Positions 8,454 through 15,125 of a stretch of 25,570 nt of DNA are shown piece by piece. The notes under the pieces are model-generated. The model did not search any database, had not been told where the DNA came from, and saw only the letters and a list, made by a program, of their open reading frames with translations. Both the position numbers and the translations under genes were made by a program. The DNA is taken from positions 1 through 25,570 of the forward strand of contig URXE01000032.1 of the NCBI GenBank assembly GCA_900551815.1. The letters run 5' to 3'. The DNA comes from an uncultured Collinsella sp. (GTDB lineage: Bacteria; Actinomycetota; Coriobacteriia; Coriobacteriales; Coriobacteriaceae). Numbering within the stretch: position 1 is the first letter of the stretch; each line of letters begins with the position of its first letter.

Positions 8454-9101
8454 ATGAGAGACATCCACTGCCATATCCTGCCCGGTGTTGACGACGGCGC
8501 GGCGAACCTCGAGCAAAGCTTGGCAATGCTCGAGGCGGCCCGCGCCGTCGGCGTTACGCACATGGTGTGTACGCCACACTGCCGGGACCCGTATTTTGAC
8601 TTCGAAAAAATGTGGGAGGCCTATCGACTGCTTAGCGCGCATGCGGGCGATATGCATTTGCAGATGGGCTTTGAGGTCAATCATGCCAAGCTTATGGATT
8701 TGGGCATCGAATGGGCCGATCGCCTGCATTTCGATGGCTCAAACGAGTTTTTGCTTGAGCTCTCGACACGTGCTGATTCGTATGACTTTGAGGAATACGA
8801 GAACACGATCTACGACTTGCAGTGTCGCGGTTACCAGGTGATTATTGCCCATCCCGAGCGCTATCGTGCGATTCAAAAGGATGTGAGCGTGGCTGAACGT
8901 CTGGTCGACCTGGGTTGCAAGCTGCAGGCTTCGGCGGACTTTATCGCAGGTGGACGATTCGGTCACGAAAAGAAGCCGGCGCAGCGCCTGTTTAAGCAAG
9001 GCCTGTACAGCTATATCGCGAGCGATGCCCACAACGTGGGCCACTACGATTGCCTAGCAAAAGCACGCGCGAAGTTTAGCGTGGGAGCTCATTTCCGCTA
9101 A
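8454..9101 (+). CDS. CpsB-like PHP-family tyrosine-protein phosphatase
   Basis: This metal-dependent phosphatase of the PHP superfamily reverses phosphorylation of the CpsD-type kinase. Metal ligands are visible: H5 and H7 in DIHCHILPGVDDG, H41 in CTPH, E73 in GFEVN, H132 in AHPERY, and D190/H192 in SDAHN. At 215 residues it is shorter than the 240-255 residues usual for CpsB, YwqE or Wzb-like PHP enzymes; the missing part is mostly C-terminal, after the last metal ligands. It is preceded by GAGGG with proper spacing and lies 24 bases after the kinase gene. All ligands are present, so it is probably active. Confidence 0.9.
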   Translation: MRDIHCHILPGVDDGAANLEQSLAMLEAARAVGVTHMVCTPHCRDPYFDFEKMWEAYRLLSAHAGDMHLQMGFEVNHAKLMDLGIEWADRLHFDGSNEFLLELSTRADSYDFEEYENTIYDLQCRGYQVIIAHPERYRAIQKDVSVAERLVDLGCKLQASADFIAGGRFGHEKKPAQRLFKQGLYSYIASDAHNVGHYDCLAKARAKFSVGAHFR

Positions 9102-9140
9102 AATTTTTCCCCAACGTTCGCATCGAATGAAGGGGCAGCT

Positions 9141-9641
9141 ATGGATATCCAACTTAAGACGGGTTGCTTTGAGGACGCGGCGCTGGTGCGCCGCGTCGTT
9201 TTTATGGACGAACAGGGCTACGAAAACGAGTTTGACGCTATCGACGAGGCCCCAAGTTGCATCCACGTGACGCTTTATGTTGACGGCGAGCTCGCGGGCT
9301 GTTCGCGCGTGTTTCCCGAGGAACTCGAGCGTGTGGCCGACGCGGAGGCCCCGGTGTCGCCGGCGTGCGATATGGACGAAGGTGCCGCGGCGGGGGAGAC
9401 ATACATTATGGGCCGCGTTGCGGTGCTATCCTCAATGCGTCGCCGCGGTCTGGCGAGCAAGATTGTCGAGGCCAGCAATGCTGCTGCACGCGATGCTGGC
9501 GCCAAGCTCATAAAGCTGCATGCGCAGGAGTACGTGCTGCCGCTCTATGCCAAGGCCGGCTACACGCAGATCGCGCCGGTGGACTACGAAGACGAAGGTC
9601 AGCCCCACGCCTGGATGGCCAAGCGCATGGGCGACAGATAG
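9141..9641 (+). CDS. GNAT-family N-acetyltransferase
   Basis: This is a 166-residue single-domain acetyltransferase of the Gcn5-related fold. The acetyl-CoA-binding motif is IMGRVAVLSSMRRRGLASKI (about residues 89-108), with the pyrophosphate loop RRRGLA, followed by the late-strand motif AGAKLIKLHAQEYVLPLYAKAGY. The N-terminal VRRVVFMDEQGYENEFDAID resembles ElaA/YjcF-type members of unknown substrate. AAGGGG at about 9130-9135 supports the ATG. It lies 39 bases after the phosphatase gene and may be read from the same transcript, but nothing links its function to polysaccharide control. Substrate unknown. Confidence 0.88.
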   Translation: MDIQLKTGCFEDAALVRRVVFMDEQGYENEFDAIDEAPSCIHVTLYVDGELAGCSRVFPEELERVADAEAPVSPACDMDEGAAAGETYIMGRVAVLSSMRRRGLASKIVEASNAAARDAGAKLIKLHAQEYVLPLYAKAGYTQIAPVDYEDEGQPHAWMAKRMGDR

Positions 9642-9683
9642 GGACGTTCCTTTTCTGCCGGCAGTCGGGGACACTCCTTGGCA
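9641..9683. repeat. GGGAC-type palindromic intergenic repeat, copy 1
   Basis: Directly at the stop codon of the acetyltransferase lie two similar blocks, GGGACGTTCC (9641-9650) and GGGGACACTCC (9667-9677). They are separated by the 10-base palindrome CTGCCGGCAG (9655-9664). The GGGGAC core recurs at about 12075, 12102 and 20413 in this window and looks like a dispersed REP-type repeat. Its origin is not visible here. Confidence 0.5.
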
Positions 9684-9749
9684 ATCGACGCACGGGTATT
9701 CCAACATACAGTTTTTCGATTCCGTATGTATATATGCGCGCTAATAGGT

Positions 9750-9755
9750 TATAAA
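9750..9755 (+). promoter_or_regulatory. Candidate -10 box upstream of htpG
   Basis: TATAAA lies in the AT-rich stretch between the repeat and the hairpin. The region 17 bases upstream (TGTATA) is a poor -35. No CIRCE-type operator (TTAGCACTC and its inverted partner) is present, so HrcA control of htpG is not supported. Confidence 0.3.
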
Positions 9756-9786
9756 ATCTAAGTCTGAACATAGCAGGTCTGCGATG

Positions 9787-9811
9787 CGGCTCGGGCAACC
9801 GGGCCGTTTTT
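9787..9811 (+). terminator. Rho-independent terminator-like hairpin in the htpG leader
   Basis: CGGCTCGG (9787-9794) pairs with CCGGGCCG (9799-9806), one wobble, over a GCAA loop and is followed at once by five T. It is a textbook intrinsic terminator located only 31 bases before the htpG start codon. It either ends the acetyltransferase transcript or attenuates htpG. Confidence 0.75.
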
Positions 9812-9841
9812 GCGGGCAGGGGTAGCGCGAAAGGACTGCAC

Positions 9842-11866
9842 ATGCGTCAATTTAAGACCGAGAGCAAAAAACTGCTCGACCTCATGATCAACTCCATCTA
9901 CACCAATAAGGAAATCTTCCTGCGCGAGCTTATCTCCAACGCGAGCGATGCCGTCGACAAGCTCAACTTTAAGAGCCTTCAGGATCCGAGTGTCAAGCTC
10001 GACCAGGGCGACTTGGCCATCCGTGTTTCCTTTGATAAGGACGCCCGCACCATCACTATTTCGGATAACGGTATCGGCATGACCGCCGAGGAGCTCGAGC
10101 GCAACCTGGGCACCATCGCCCATTCCGGCTCCGAGGAGTTTAAGACCGAGAACGCCGAGCAGCAGGGTTCCGATGTCGACATCATCGGTCAGTTTGGCGT
10201 GGGTTTCTACTCCGCCTTTATGGTCGCCAGCCACGTGAAGGTCGTCAGCCGCGCTTATGGCGAGGATACCGCCCACGTTTGGGAGTCCGACGGCCTTGAG
10301 GGCTACACCATCGAGGATGGCGAGCGTGCTGAGCACGGTACCGATGTCATCCTGACGCTGCGCGAGAACGAGAAGCTCGATGCCGATGGCGAGGCCGAGA
10401 CCTACGATCGCTTCCTGACCGAGTGGGGCCTCAAGAGCCTGATTCAGCAGTACAGCAACTATGTGCGCTACCCGATCCAGATGTTGGTGAGCAAGAGTCG
10501 CCAGAAGCCCAAGCCCGAGGACGCCGGCGACGACTATAAGCCCGAGTACGAGGACTATCAGGAGCTCGAGACCATCAACTCCATGACGCCGATCTGGAAA
10601 AAGCGCAGCTCCGACGTTGAGCAGAAGGATTACAACGAGTTCTATAAGTCCACGTTCCACGACTTTGACGATCCCGCGCGCACTATCAGCTTCCATGCCG
10701 AGGGTACGCTTGAGTACGATGCACTGCTGTTTGTGCCGGGTCGCGCCCCGTTCGATCTGTACAGCAAGGACTACGAGAAGGGCCTGGCGCTCTACAGCTC
10801 CAACGTGCTGATTATGGAGAAGTGCGACGACCTGCTGCCCGACTACTACAACTTTGTGCGCGGTGTCGTGGACTCTGCCGACGTGACACTCAATATCTCG
10901 CGTGAGACGCTGCAGCAGAACCGTCAGCTCAAGGCCATTGCCAAGCGCGTTGAGAAGAAGATCACCGCCGATCTTGAGGACATGCGCGACAACGACCGCG
11001 AGGCCTACGAGAAGTTCTTTGAGAACTTTGGTCGCGGCCTTAAGTACGGTATCTACTCGAGCTACGGCATGAAGGCCGACGAGCTCGCCGACCTGCTGCT
11101 GTTCTGGTCTGCCAAGGAGCAGAAGATGATCACCCTTGCCGAGTATGCCAAGGGCATGCCCGAGGGCCAGAAGGCAATCTACTATGCCGCCGGCGATTCG
11201 CGCGAGCGTCTGGCCAAGATGCCTGTCGTGAAGGGTGTGCTCGACCGCGGCTACGATGTACTGCTGCTGACGCAGGACGTGGATGAGTTCACCTTCCAGG
11301 CCATGCGTGAGTACGTGGCTGCCGATATGCCCAAGGTCTACGAGGATGAGGCTGCTCGCGAGGCTGCCGAGAAGGCAGTTGCCGATGGTGCCGAGCCTGA
11401 GGTCGAGGATCGGCACCTGGAGCTTAAGAACGTCGCGACTGGCAATCTTGACCTGGCGACCGATGACGAGAAGAAGGAGGCCGAGGACGCCACCAAGGAG
11501 AACGAGGACCTCTTTAACGCCATGAAGGAGGCGCTCGGCGACAAGGTCGAGAAGGTTGCCGTCTCCGCGCGCCTGACCGATGCCCCCGCCTGCATCACCA
11601 CCGAAGGCCCGCTTTCGCTCGAGATGGAGAAGGTGCTTCAGAAGGGTCCCGAGGGCGCGCCCGACGGTATGCCCAAGAGCCAGCGCGTGCTCGAGCTCAA
11701 CGCTAAGCACCCGGTCTTCGCCAAGCTCGTCGCTGCCCAGAAGGCGGGCGATACCGACAAGATTAAGCAGTACTCCGGCCTGCTCTACGACCAGGCCCTG
11801 CTCGTCGAGGGCATCCTCCCCGAGGACCCCGTAGCCTTCGCGGCAGCTGTTTGTAACTTGATGTAG
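9842..11866 (+). CDS. htpG: Molecular chaperone HtpG (bacterial Hsp90)
   Basis: This cytoplasmic ATP-dependent chaperone has 674 residues, somewhat longer than the 624 of the E. coli protein. The N-terminal GHKL ATPase domain carries ELISNASDAVDKL (about 29-41), ISDNGIGMTAEEL (about 78-90) and GVGFYSAFMVA. The middle domain includes the catalytic-loop region SRETLQQNRQLKAIAKRVEK, and the C-terminal dimerisation domain is complete, ending with LMA-like helices and VCNLM. An acidic lysine/glutamate-rich linker near residues 500-560 explains some extra length. The start is supported by AAAGGA just upstream. It seems to be a single-gene unit. Confidence 0.97.
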   Translation: MRQFKTESKKLLDLMINSIYTNKEIFLRELISNASDAVDKLNFKSLQDPSVKLDQGDLAIRVSFDKDARTITISDNGIGMTAEELERNLGTIAHSGSEEFKTENAEQQGSDVDIIGQFGVGFYSAFMVASHVKVVSRAYGEDTAHVWESDGLEGYTIEDGERAEHGTDVILTLRENEKLDADGEAETYDRFLTEWGLKSLIQQYSNYVRYPIQMLVSKSRQKPKPEDAGDDYKPEYEDYQELETINSMTPIWKKRSSDVEQKDYNEFYKSTFHDFDDPARTISFHAEGTLEYDALLFVPGRAPFDLYSKDYEKGLALYSSNVLIMEKCDDLLPDYYNFVRGVVDSADVTLNISRETLQQNRQLKAIAKRVEKKITADLEDMRDNDREAYEKFFENFGRGLKYGIYSSYGMKADELADLLLFWSAKEQKMITLAEYAKGMPEGQKAIYYAAGDSRERLAKMPVVKGVLDRGYDVLLLTQDVDEFTFQAMREYVAADMPKVYEDEAAREAAEKAVADGAEPEVEDRHLELKNVATGNLDLATDDEKKEAEDATKENEDLFNAMKEALGDKVEKVAVSARLTDAPACITTEGPLSLEMEKVLQKGPEGAPDGMPKSQRVLELNAKHPVFAKLVAAQKAGDTDKIKQYSGLLYDQALLVEGILPEDPVAFAAAVCNLM

Positions 11867-11900
11867 TTAGCAAGTTACGCGGTTCTACGAACCGCGTAAC
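11853..11900 (+). other. Two overlapping, mutually exclusive hairpins at the end of htpG
   Basis: Hairpin A pairs GTAACTTG (11853-11860) with CAAGTTAC (11871-11878). Hairpin B pairs GTTACGCGGTTC (11874-11885) with GAACCGCGTAAC (11889-11900), a perfect 12-bp stem. They share bases 11874-11878 and cannot form together in full. No T tract follows B, so it is at best a weak terminator or an RNA-stabilising 3' end. Confidence 0.5.
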
Positions 11901-11913
11901 GGCTCGACGCTGC

Positions 11914-12011
11914 AAACGCCCCTAAGCGGCAATCTGACGTTCAATCGTCGGTCGCGTACCAAAGTACGCTTCCCTCCTCTTTCACGTCACCTTGCTCGCT
12001 TGGGGGCGTTT
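11914..12011. repeat. Nested, nearly symmetric 98-base inverted structure
   Basis: Outer stem: 15 bases at 11914-11928 pair with 11997-12011 (14 Watson-Crick, one T-G). Middle stem: TGACGT (11935-11940) with ACGTCA (11984-11989). Inner stem: GCGTAC (11954-11959) with GTACGC (11964-11969) over a 4-base loop. Internal loops are 6/7 and 13/14 bases, so the whole is an almost symmetric long hairpin. It is followed by TTTT on the plus strand. It could be a structured RNA, an unusual terminator or a small non-autonomous mobile repeat. Confidence 0.55.
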
Positions 12012-12057
12012 TCGCTGACTTATGCTCAACCTACGACGCTTTCGTGGTCCTAAGTAG

Positions 12058-12154
12058 TCATTGGGGTGGTCGTTGGGGACGTTCTTAAATGACTAGTCGT
12101 TGGGGACGTTCTTGTTTGACTAGTCGTTTAAGAACGTCCCCAATGACTAGTCGG
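12058..12154. repeat. GGGGACGTTCTT / GACTAGTC composite repeat, copy 2 of the family
   Basis: Two direct 27-base units begin at 12071 and 12098, each with TTGGGGACGTTCTT followed by GACTAGTC. A third, inverted element, TTAAGAACGTCCCCAA (12128-12143), is the exact reverse complement of 12073-12088 and is again followed by GACTAGTC. The self-palindrome GACTAGTC thus occurs three times (12091, 12118, 12146), 27 and 28 bases apart. A decayed unit (AGTCATTGGGGTGGTCG) precedes them at about 12055-12072. Confidence 0.8.
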
Positions 12155-12180
12155 ATTGCTAGTTTGTGCGGGTTGTGGTT

Positions 12181-12209
12181 TTGGGAGCTGCGGGAATTTA
12201 GGATACTGT
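12181..12209 (+). promoter_or_regulatory. Candidate promoter of the YhgE operon
   Basis: TTGGGA (12181-12186), a 17-base spacer and TACTGT (12204-12209) form a possible promoter. The following GTAC-ATCT-GTAC (about 12208-12219) is a short inverted repeat at the predicted transcription start and might be an operator. This is a weak call. Confidence 0.3.
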
Positions 12210-12335
12210 ACATCTGTACGCTAACTCATCTTCGTAGTATATTGCTACCCGCAAAACTCAGCACCATTGTGCCGCGAGGCACTAAAGCGCTTACGTACAA
12301 TGGTTGTCGATAGTACGATTCGATTCAACGACAGG

Positions 12336-15125
12336 ATGGATGGTCCAAGCGTGAGTCTCGGCAGCAAACTATCCAACGCAAAGGTCTCCTTTGCGATATT
12401 TAAGCGCGACATTAAGCGACTGCTTATGAACCCCGTCGCCCTGGTGGTTACCCTGGGCGTGTGCGTCATTCCCTCGCTGTATGCCTGGTACAACATCGTT
12501 GCCAACTGGGATCCGTACGGAAATACCCAGGGCATTAAAATCGCCATCGCCAACAACGATCAGGGCACCCAGAACGACCTGGTGGGCGAGCTCAACGCAG
12601 GCGATAAGGTGGTCGACCAGCTCAAGGAGAACGACCAGCTTGGCTGGACCTTCGTCGACTCGGCGGCAGATGCCAAAGAGGGCGTCGAAAGTGGCGAATA
12701 CTATGCTGCCATCGTGATTCCCAGGAACTTCTCCGACAATCTCGTCTCGATGCTCGACGGCAACTACCATCAGCCGAAGCTCACCTATTACGTCAACGAG
12801 AAAAAGAGCGCCATTGCGCCCAAGGTCACCGATACCGGTGCCAACACCATCGAGGAGCAGATCAACTCGGAGTTTGTCTCCACGGTGGGCGAGACCGTCG
12901 CTGGCATTGCCAAAGATGCTGGCATCGACCTTAAAGACAAGGCAACCCAGACCAAGGATTCGCTGGCGGGCTCGGTGTCCGAGGCGTCTGATACCCTGGG
13001 CGAAGTACGTGATTCCATCGGCGACATGAACACCGCCATCGACAAGACGAGCAGTTCGATTGCTTCGGCCGATGCCGCGCTGGCGGGTCTGCAGGGGCAG
13101 GCGCCTTCGCTAACGCAGGCAATCGCTCAGGGTAATGATCTGCTGGGCGAAGCTCGCACCACGGCTGGCAAGTCCATCACCTCGCTCTCCAAGGCACTTT
13201 CGGAGGGCAGCATCGTGCTGAGTAAGACATCGGCTTCTGCGAACGCCGCGATTGGCAAACTCACCGGTACGGTTACGTCCACGACCACTCGTATCGACAA
13301 CTCGCTCGAATCCCTGCAGGCGACGATTGACCACAACAGCGCTGTCATCGAGCGCCTGCAGATTCTCGCTAACGATACGTCGACGGGGTCGGAGGACGCC
13401 GACGCGCTCATCGCATCGACCATCAATTCGCTTCGCGAGCAAAACCAGAAGCTGCAGAGCATCAAGGATGGCCTTTCTGCACAGTCGAGCGCCATGGCAA
13501 ACGACGCTACGGCAATCTCGAACGCGAGCAACGCACTCAACGCGGCAATTCAGACCGGTACGGCCAACCTCGGTCAGGCTCAGACCGATCTGGGGCAGAA
13601 CGCACTGCCGAAGGCTTCGAGCGCGCTTGACTCCTTTGCCGCCGTTTCGGGCGATTTGACCGGCATTGTATCGGGTATGACCCCCACGATAGCGAGCGCG
13701 CGCGGCACGCTGGCGCAGCTCGACGCCACGCTCAAGCAGGCAAAGACCACGCTGTCCCAAACCGACGCCTCCCTTGCCAAGGTTCAGGACAAGCTCGCGA
13801 CCGCCGCCAATGACATTGCGGCGCTACAGACCTCTGAGTCTATGGGCGAGTTGGCCGACCTCATGGACGTCGACGTCGATGACGTGGCAGATTTCATGGC
13901 ATCTCCGGTTGAGCTGACGTCCAAGTCAATCTATCCGGTCAAGAGCTTTGGCTCGGGCATCGCGCCCTTCTACACCAATCTGGCGCTGTGGGTGGGCGGC
14001 TATGTGCTCATCGCTATCTACAAACTTGAGGTCGACCGCGAGGGCATCGGTAGCTTTACGGCGCGTCAGGGCTACTTTGGCCGCTGGCTGCTGATGGTGA
14101 TCCTGGGTGCGTTCCAGGCCATCATCGTTACGGTGGGCGACCTGATCATTGGTGTTCAGTGCGTCAACCCGCTGCTGTTCGTGCTGGGCGGCATCGCTAT
14201 CTCGTTCACCTACGTCAACATCATCTATGCGCTGTCCACTACCTTTAAGCATATCGGCAAGGCAATCGGCGTCATTCTCGTCATTGTGCAGATCCCCGGT
14301 TCGTCGGGCATGTATCCCATCGAGATGATGCCCGGCTTCTTCCAATGGCTGCATCCGCTGCTGCCCTTCACCTATGGCATCAACCTGCTGCGCGAGACCG
14401 TCGGCGGCATGTACTCGTTCAACTACCTGTTCAACCTGTGCATCCTGGGCGTGTTCCTGATCGTGGCGCTCTTTATCGGTCTGCAGCTGCGCCCGTTGCT
14501 GCTCAACCTCAATCTGCTCTTTGATAAGCAGCTTTCCACGACGGGCCTCATGATCTGCGAGTCCAACGACCTGCCGCGCCAGCGCTATTCGCTGCGCACG
14601 GCCATGCGCGTCATGCTCGATTCGGATTCGTACCGTCGCGAGCTGCTCGATCATGCTGTGGCGTTTGAGCATCGCTACCCGTACTACATCAAGGGCGGTT
14701 TTGCCGCCGTGGTGGGCGTCCAGGTCCTGCTCTTTGTGCTCTCGACGGTGCTCGATATCGACAATAACGGCAAGATTATCCTGCTCGTTATCTGGATTAT
14801 TTCGGTTATTGCCATCTGTGGCTGGCTCATCAACGTCGAGTACATCCGTGCGAGCCTCAATACCCAGATGCGTATCTCGGCGCTTTCGGACGAGGACCTT
14901 CGCCGCGAGATGCGCGAGCACACGGCCGCCATCCCTGCCGCCCGTCGCATGTTTGGTCTCAACGCCAGCGAGCGGGGCACCAAGGACAGCGAGCAGCCCA
15001 CGAGCCGTTTGCCGCATATCGGTGCGCATCGTAAGGCTCAAGATGCCGATGGCGCTGACAACGTAAACGGAAACGACGGGGACACCACCCCGCTTGGCAA
15101 GCACTCTAAAGGAGGTGAGGCATAA
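12336..15125 (+). CDS. YhgE/Pip-family membrane protein, long paralogue
   Basis: This is a large membrane protein of about 929 residues with the YhgE/Pip layout. An N-terminal helix after a basic FKRDIKRL motif contains the family-typical PSLYAWYNI and WDPYGNT, and is followed by a conserved extracellular segment. A long coiled-coil region rich in Ser, Ala, Thr and Leu comes next (about 160-500). An ABC-2-type membrane domain of about six helices with FTYGINLLRETVGG follows. Unlike its neighbour it continues with about 200 more residues: a cytoplasmic stretch, two further helices (LLFVLSTVL and ILLVIWIISVIAICGWLI) and a polar, probably disordered tail. Homologues in Gram-positive bacteria act as phage receptors (Pip) or secretion-related export proteins; no function can be assigned here. 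The start is uncertain: TTG 12267, ATG 12300, ATG 12336 and GTG 12351 are all in frame without a strong site. I chose ATG 12336 by alignment with the paralogue. Confidence 0.88.
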   Translation: MDGPSVSLGSKLSNAKVSFAIFKRDIKRLLMNPVALVVTLGVCVIPSLYAWYNIVANWDPYGNTQGIKIAIANNDQGTQNDLVGELNAGDKVVDQLKENDQLGWTFVDSAADAKEGVESGEYYAAIVIPRNFSDNLVSMLDGNYHQPKLTYYVNEKKSAIAPKVTDTGANTIEEQINSEFVSTVGETVAGIAKDAGIDLKDKATQTKDSLAGSVSEASDTLGEVRDSIGDMNTAIDKTSSSIASADAALAGLQGQAPSLTQAIAQGNDLLGEARTTAGKSITSLSKALSEGSIVLSKTSASANAAIGKLTGTVTSTTTRIDNSLESLQATIDHNSAVIERLQILANDTSTGSEDADALIASTINSLREQNQKLQSIKDGLSAQSSAMANDATAISNASNALNAAIQTGTANLGQAQTDLGQNALPKASSALDSFAAVSGDLTGIVSGMTPTIASARGTLAQLDATLKQAKTTLSQTDASLAKVQDKLATAANDIAALQTSESMGELADLMDVDVDDVADFMASPVELTSKSIYPVKSFGSGIAPFYTNLALWVGGYVLIAIYKLEVDREGIGSFTARQGYFGRWLLMVILGAFQAIIVTVGDLIIGVQCVNPLLFVLGGIAISFTYVNIIYALSTTFKHIGKAIGVILVIVQIPGSSGMYPIEMMPGFFQWLHPLLPFTYGINLLRETVGGMYSFNYLFNLCILGVFLIVALFIGLQLRPLLLNLNLLFDKQLSTTGLMICESNDLPRQRYSLRTAMRVMLDSDSYRRELLDHAVAFEHRYPYYIKGGFAAVVGVQVLLFVLSTVLDIDNNGKIILLVIWIISVIAICGWLINVEYIRASLNTQMRISALSDEDLRREMREHTAAIPAARRMFGLNASERGTKDSEQPTSRLPHIGAHRKAQDADGADNVNGNDGDTTPLGKHSKGGEA
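15108..15118 (+). promoter_or_regulatory. Full-length Shine-Dalgarno for the second YhgE gene
   Basis: AAAGGAGGTGA is an 11-base uninterrupted complement of the typical 16S rRNA 3' end, 7 bases before the ATG at 15126. It lies within the last codons of the upstream gene, whose TAA stop abuts the ATG. This fixes the start and predicts strong, coupled translation of the second protein. Confidence 0.85.

Larger units (their letters stand above)
11867..12335. other. 469-base non-coding region between htpG and the first YhgE gene
   Basis: No convincing gene lies here. From left to right it holds the overlapping hairpins at the htpG end, a nested 98-base inverted structure (11914-12011), a degenerate and then two intact repeat units with an inverted half-copy (about 12058-12154), and an AT-richer promoter region (about 12181-12245). 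A small open frame at 12089-12313 runs over the repeats and has no recognisable product or ribosome binding site, so I do not call it. Confidence 0.6.

Noticed and set aside
6990..8729. A 579-codon minus-strand open frame opposite the capsule-regulation genes
   Set aside because: The plus-strand genes there have clear motifs and operon spacing; the antisense translation shows no family features.
9758..11710. A 650-codon minus-strand open frame opposite htpG
   Set aside because: It is a shadow of htpG codon structure: leucine/valine-rich without recognisable motifs and without a ribosome binding site.
12089..12313. Small 74-codon open frame between htpG and the first YhgE gene
   Set aside because: It runs through the palindromic repeat cluster, has no ribosome binding site and has no recognisable features.
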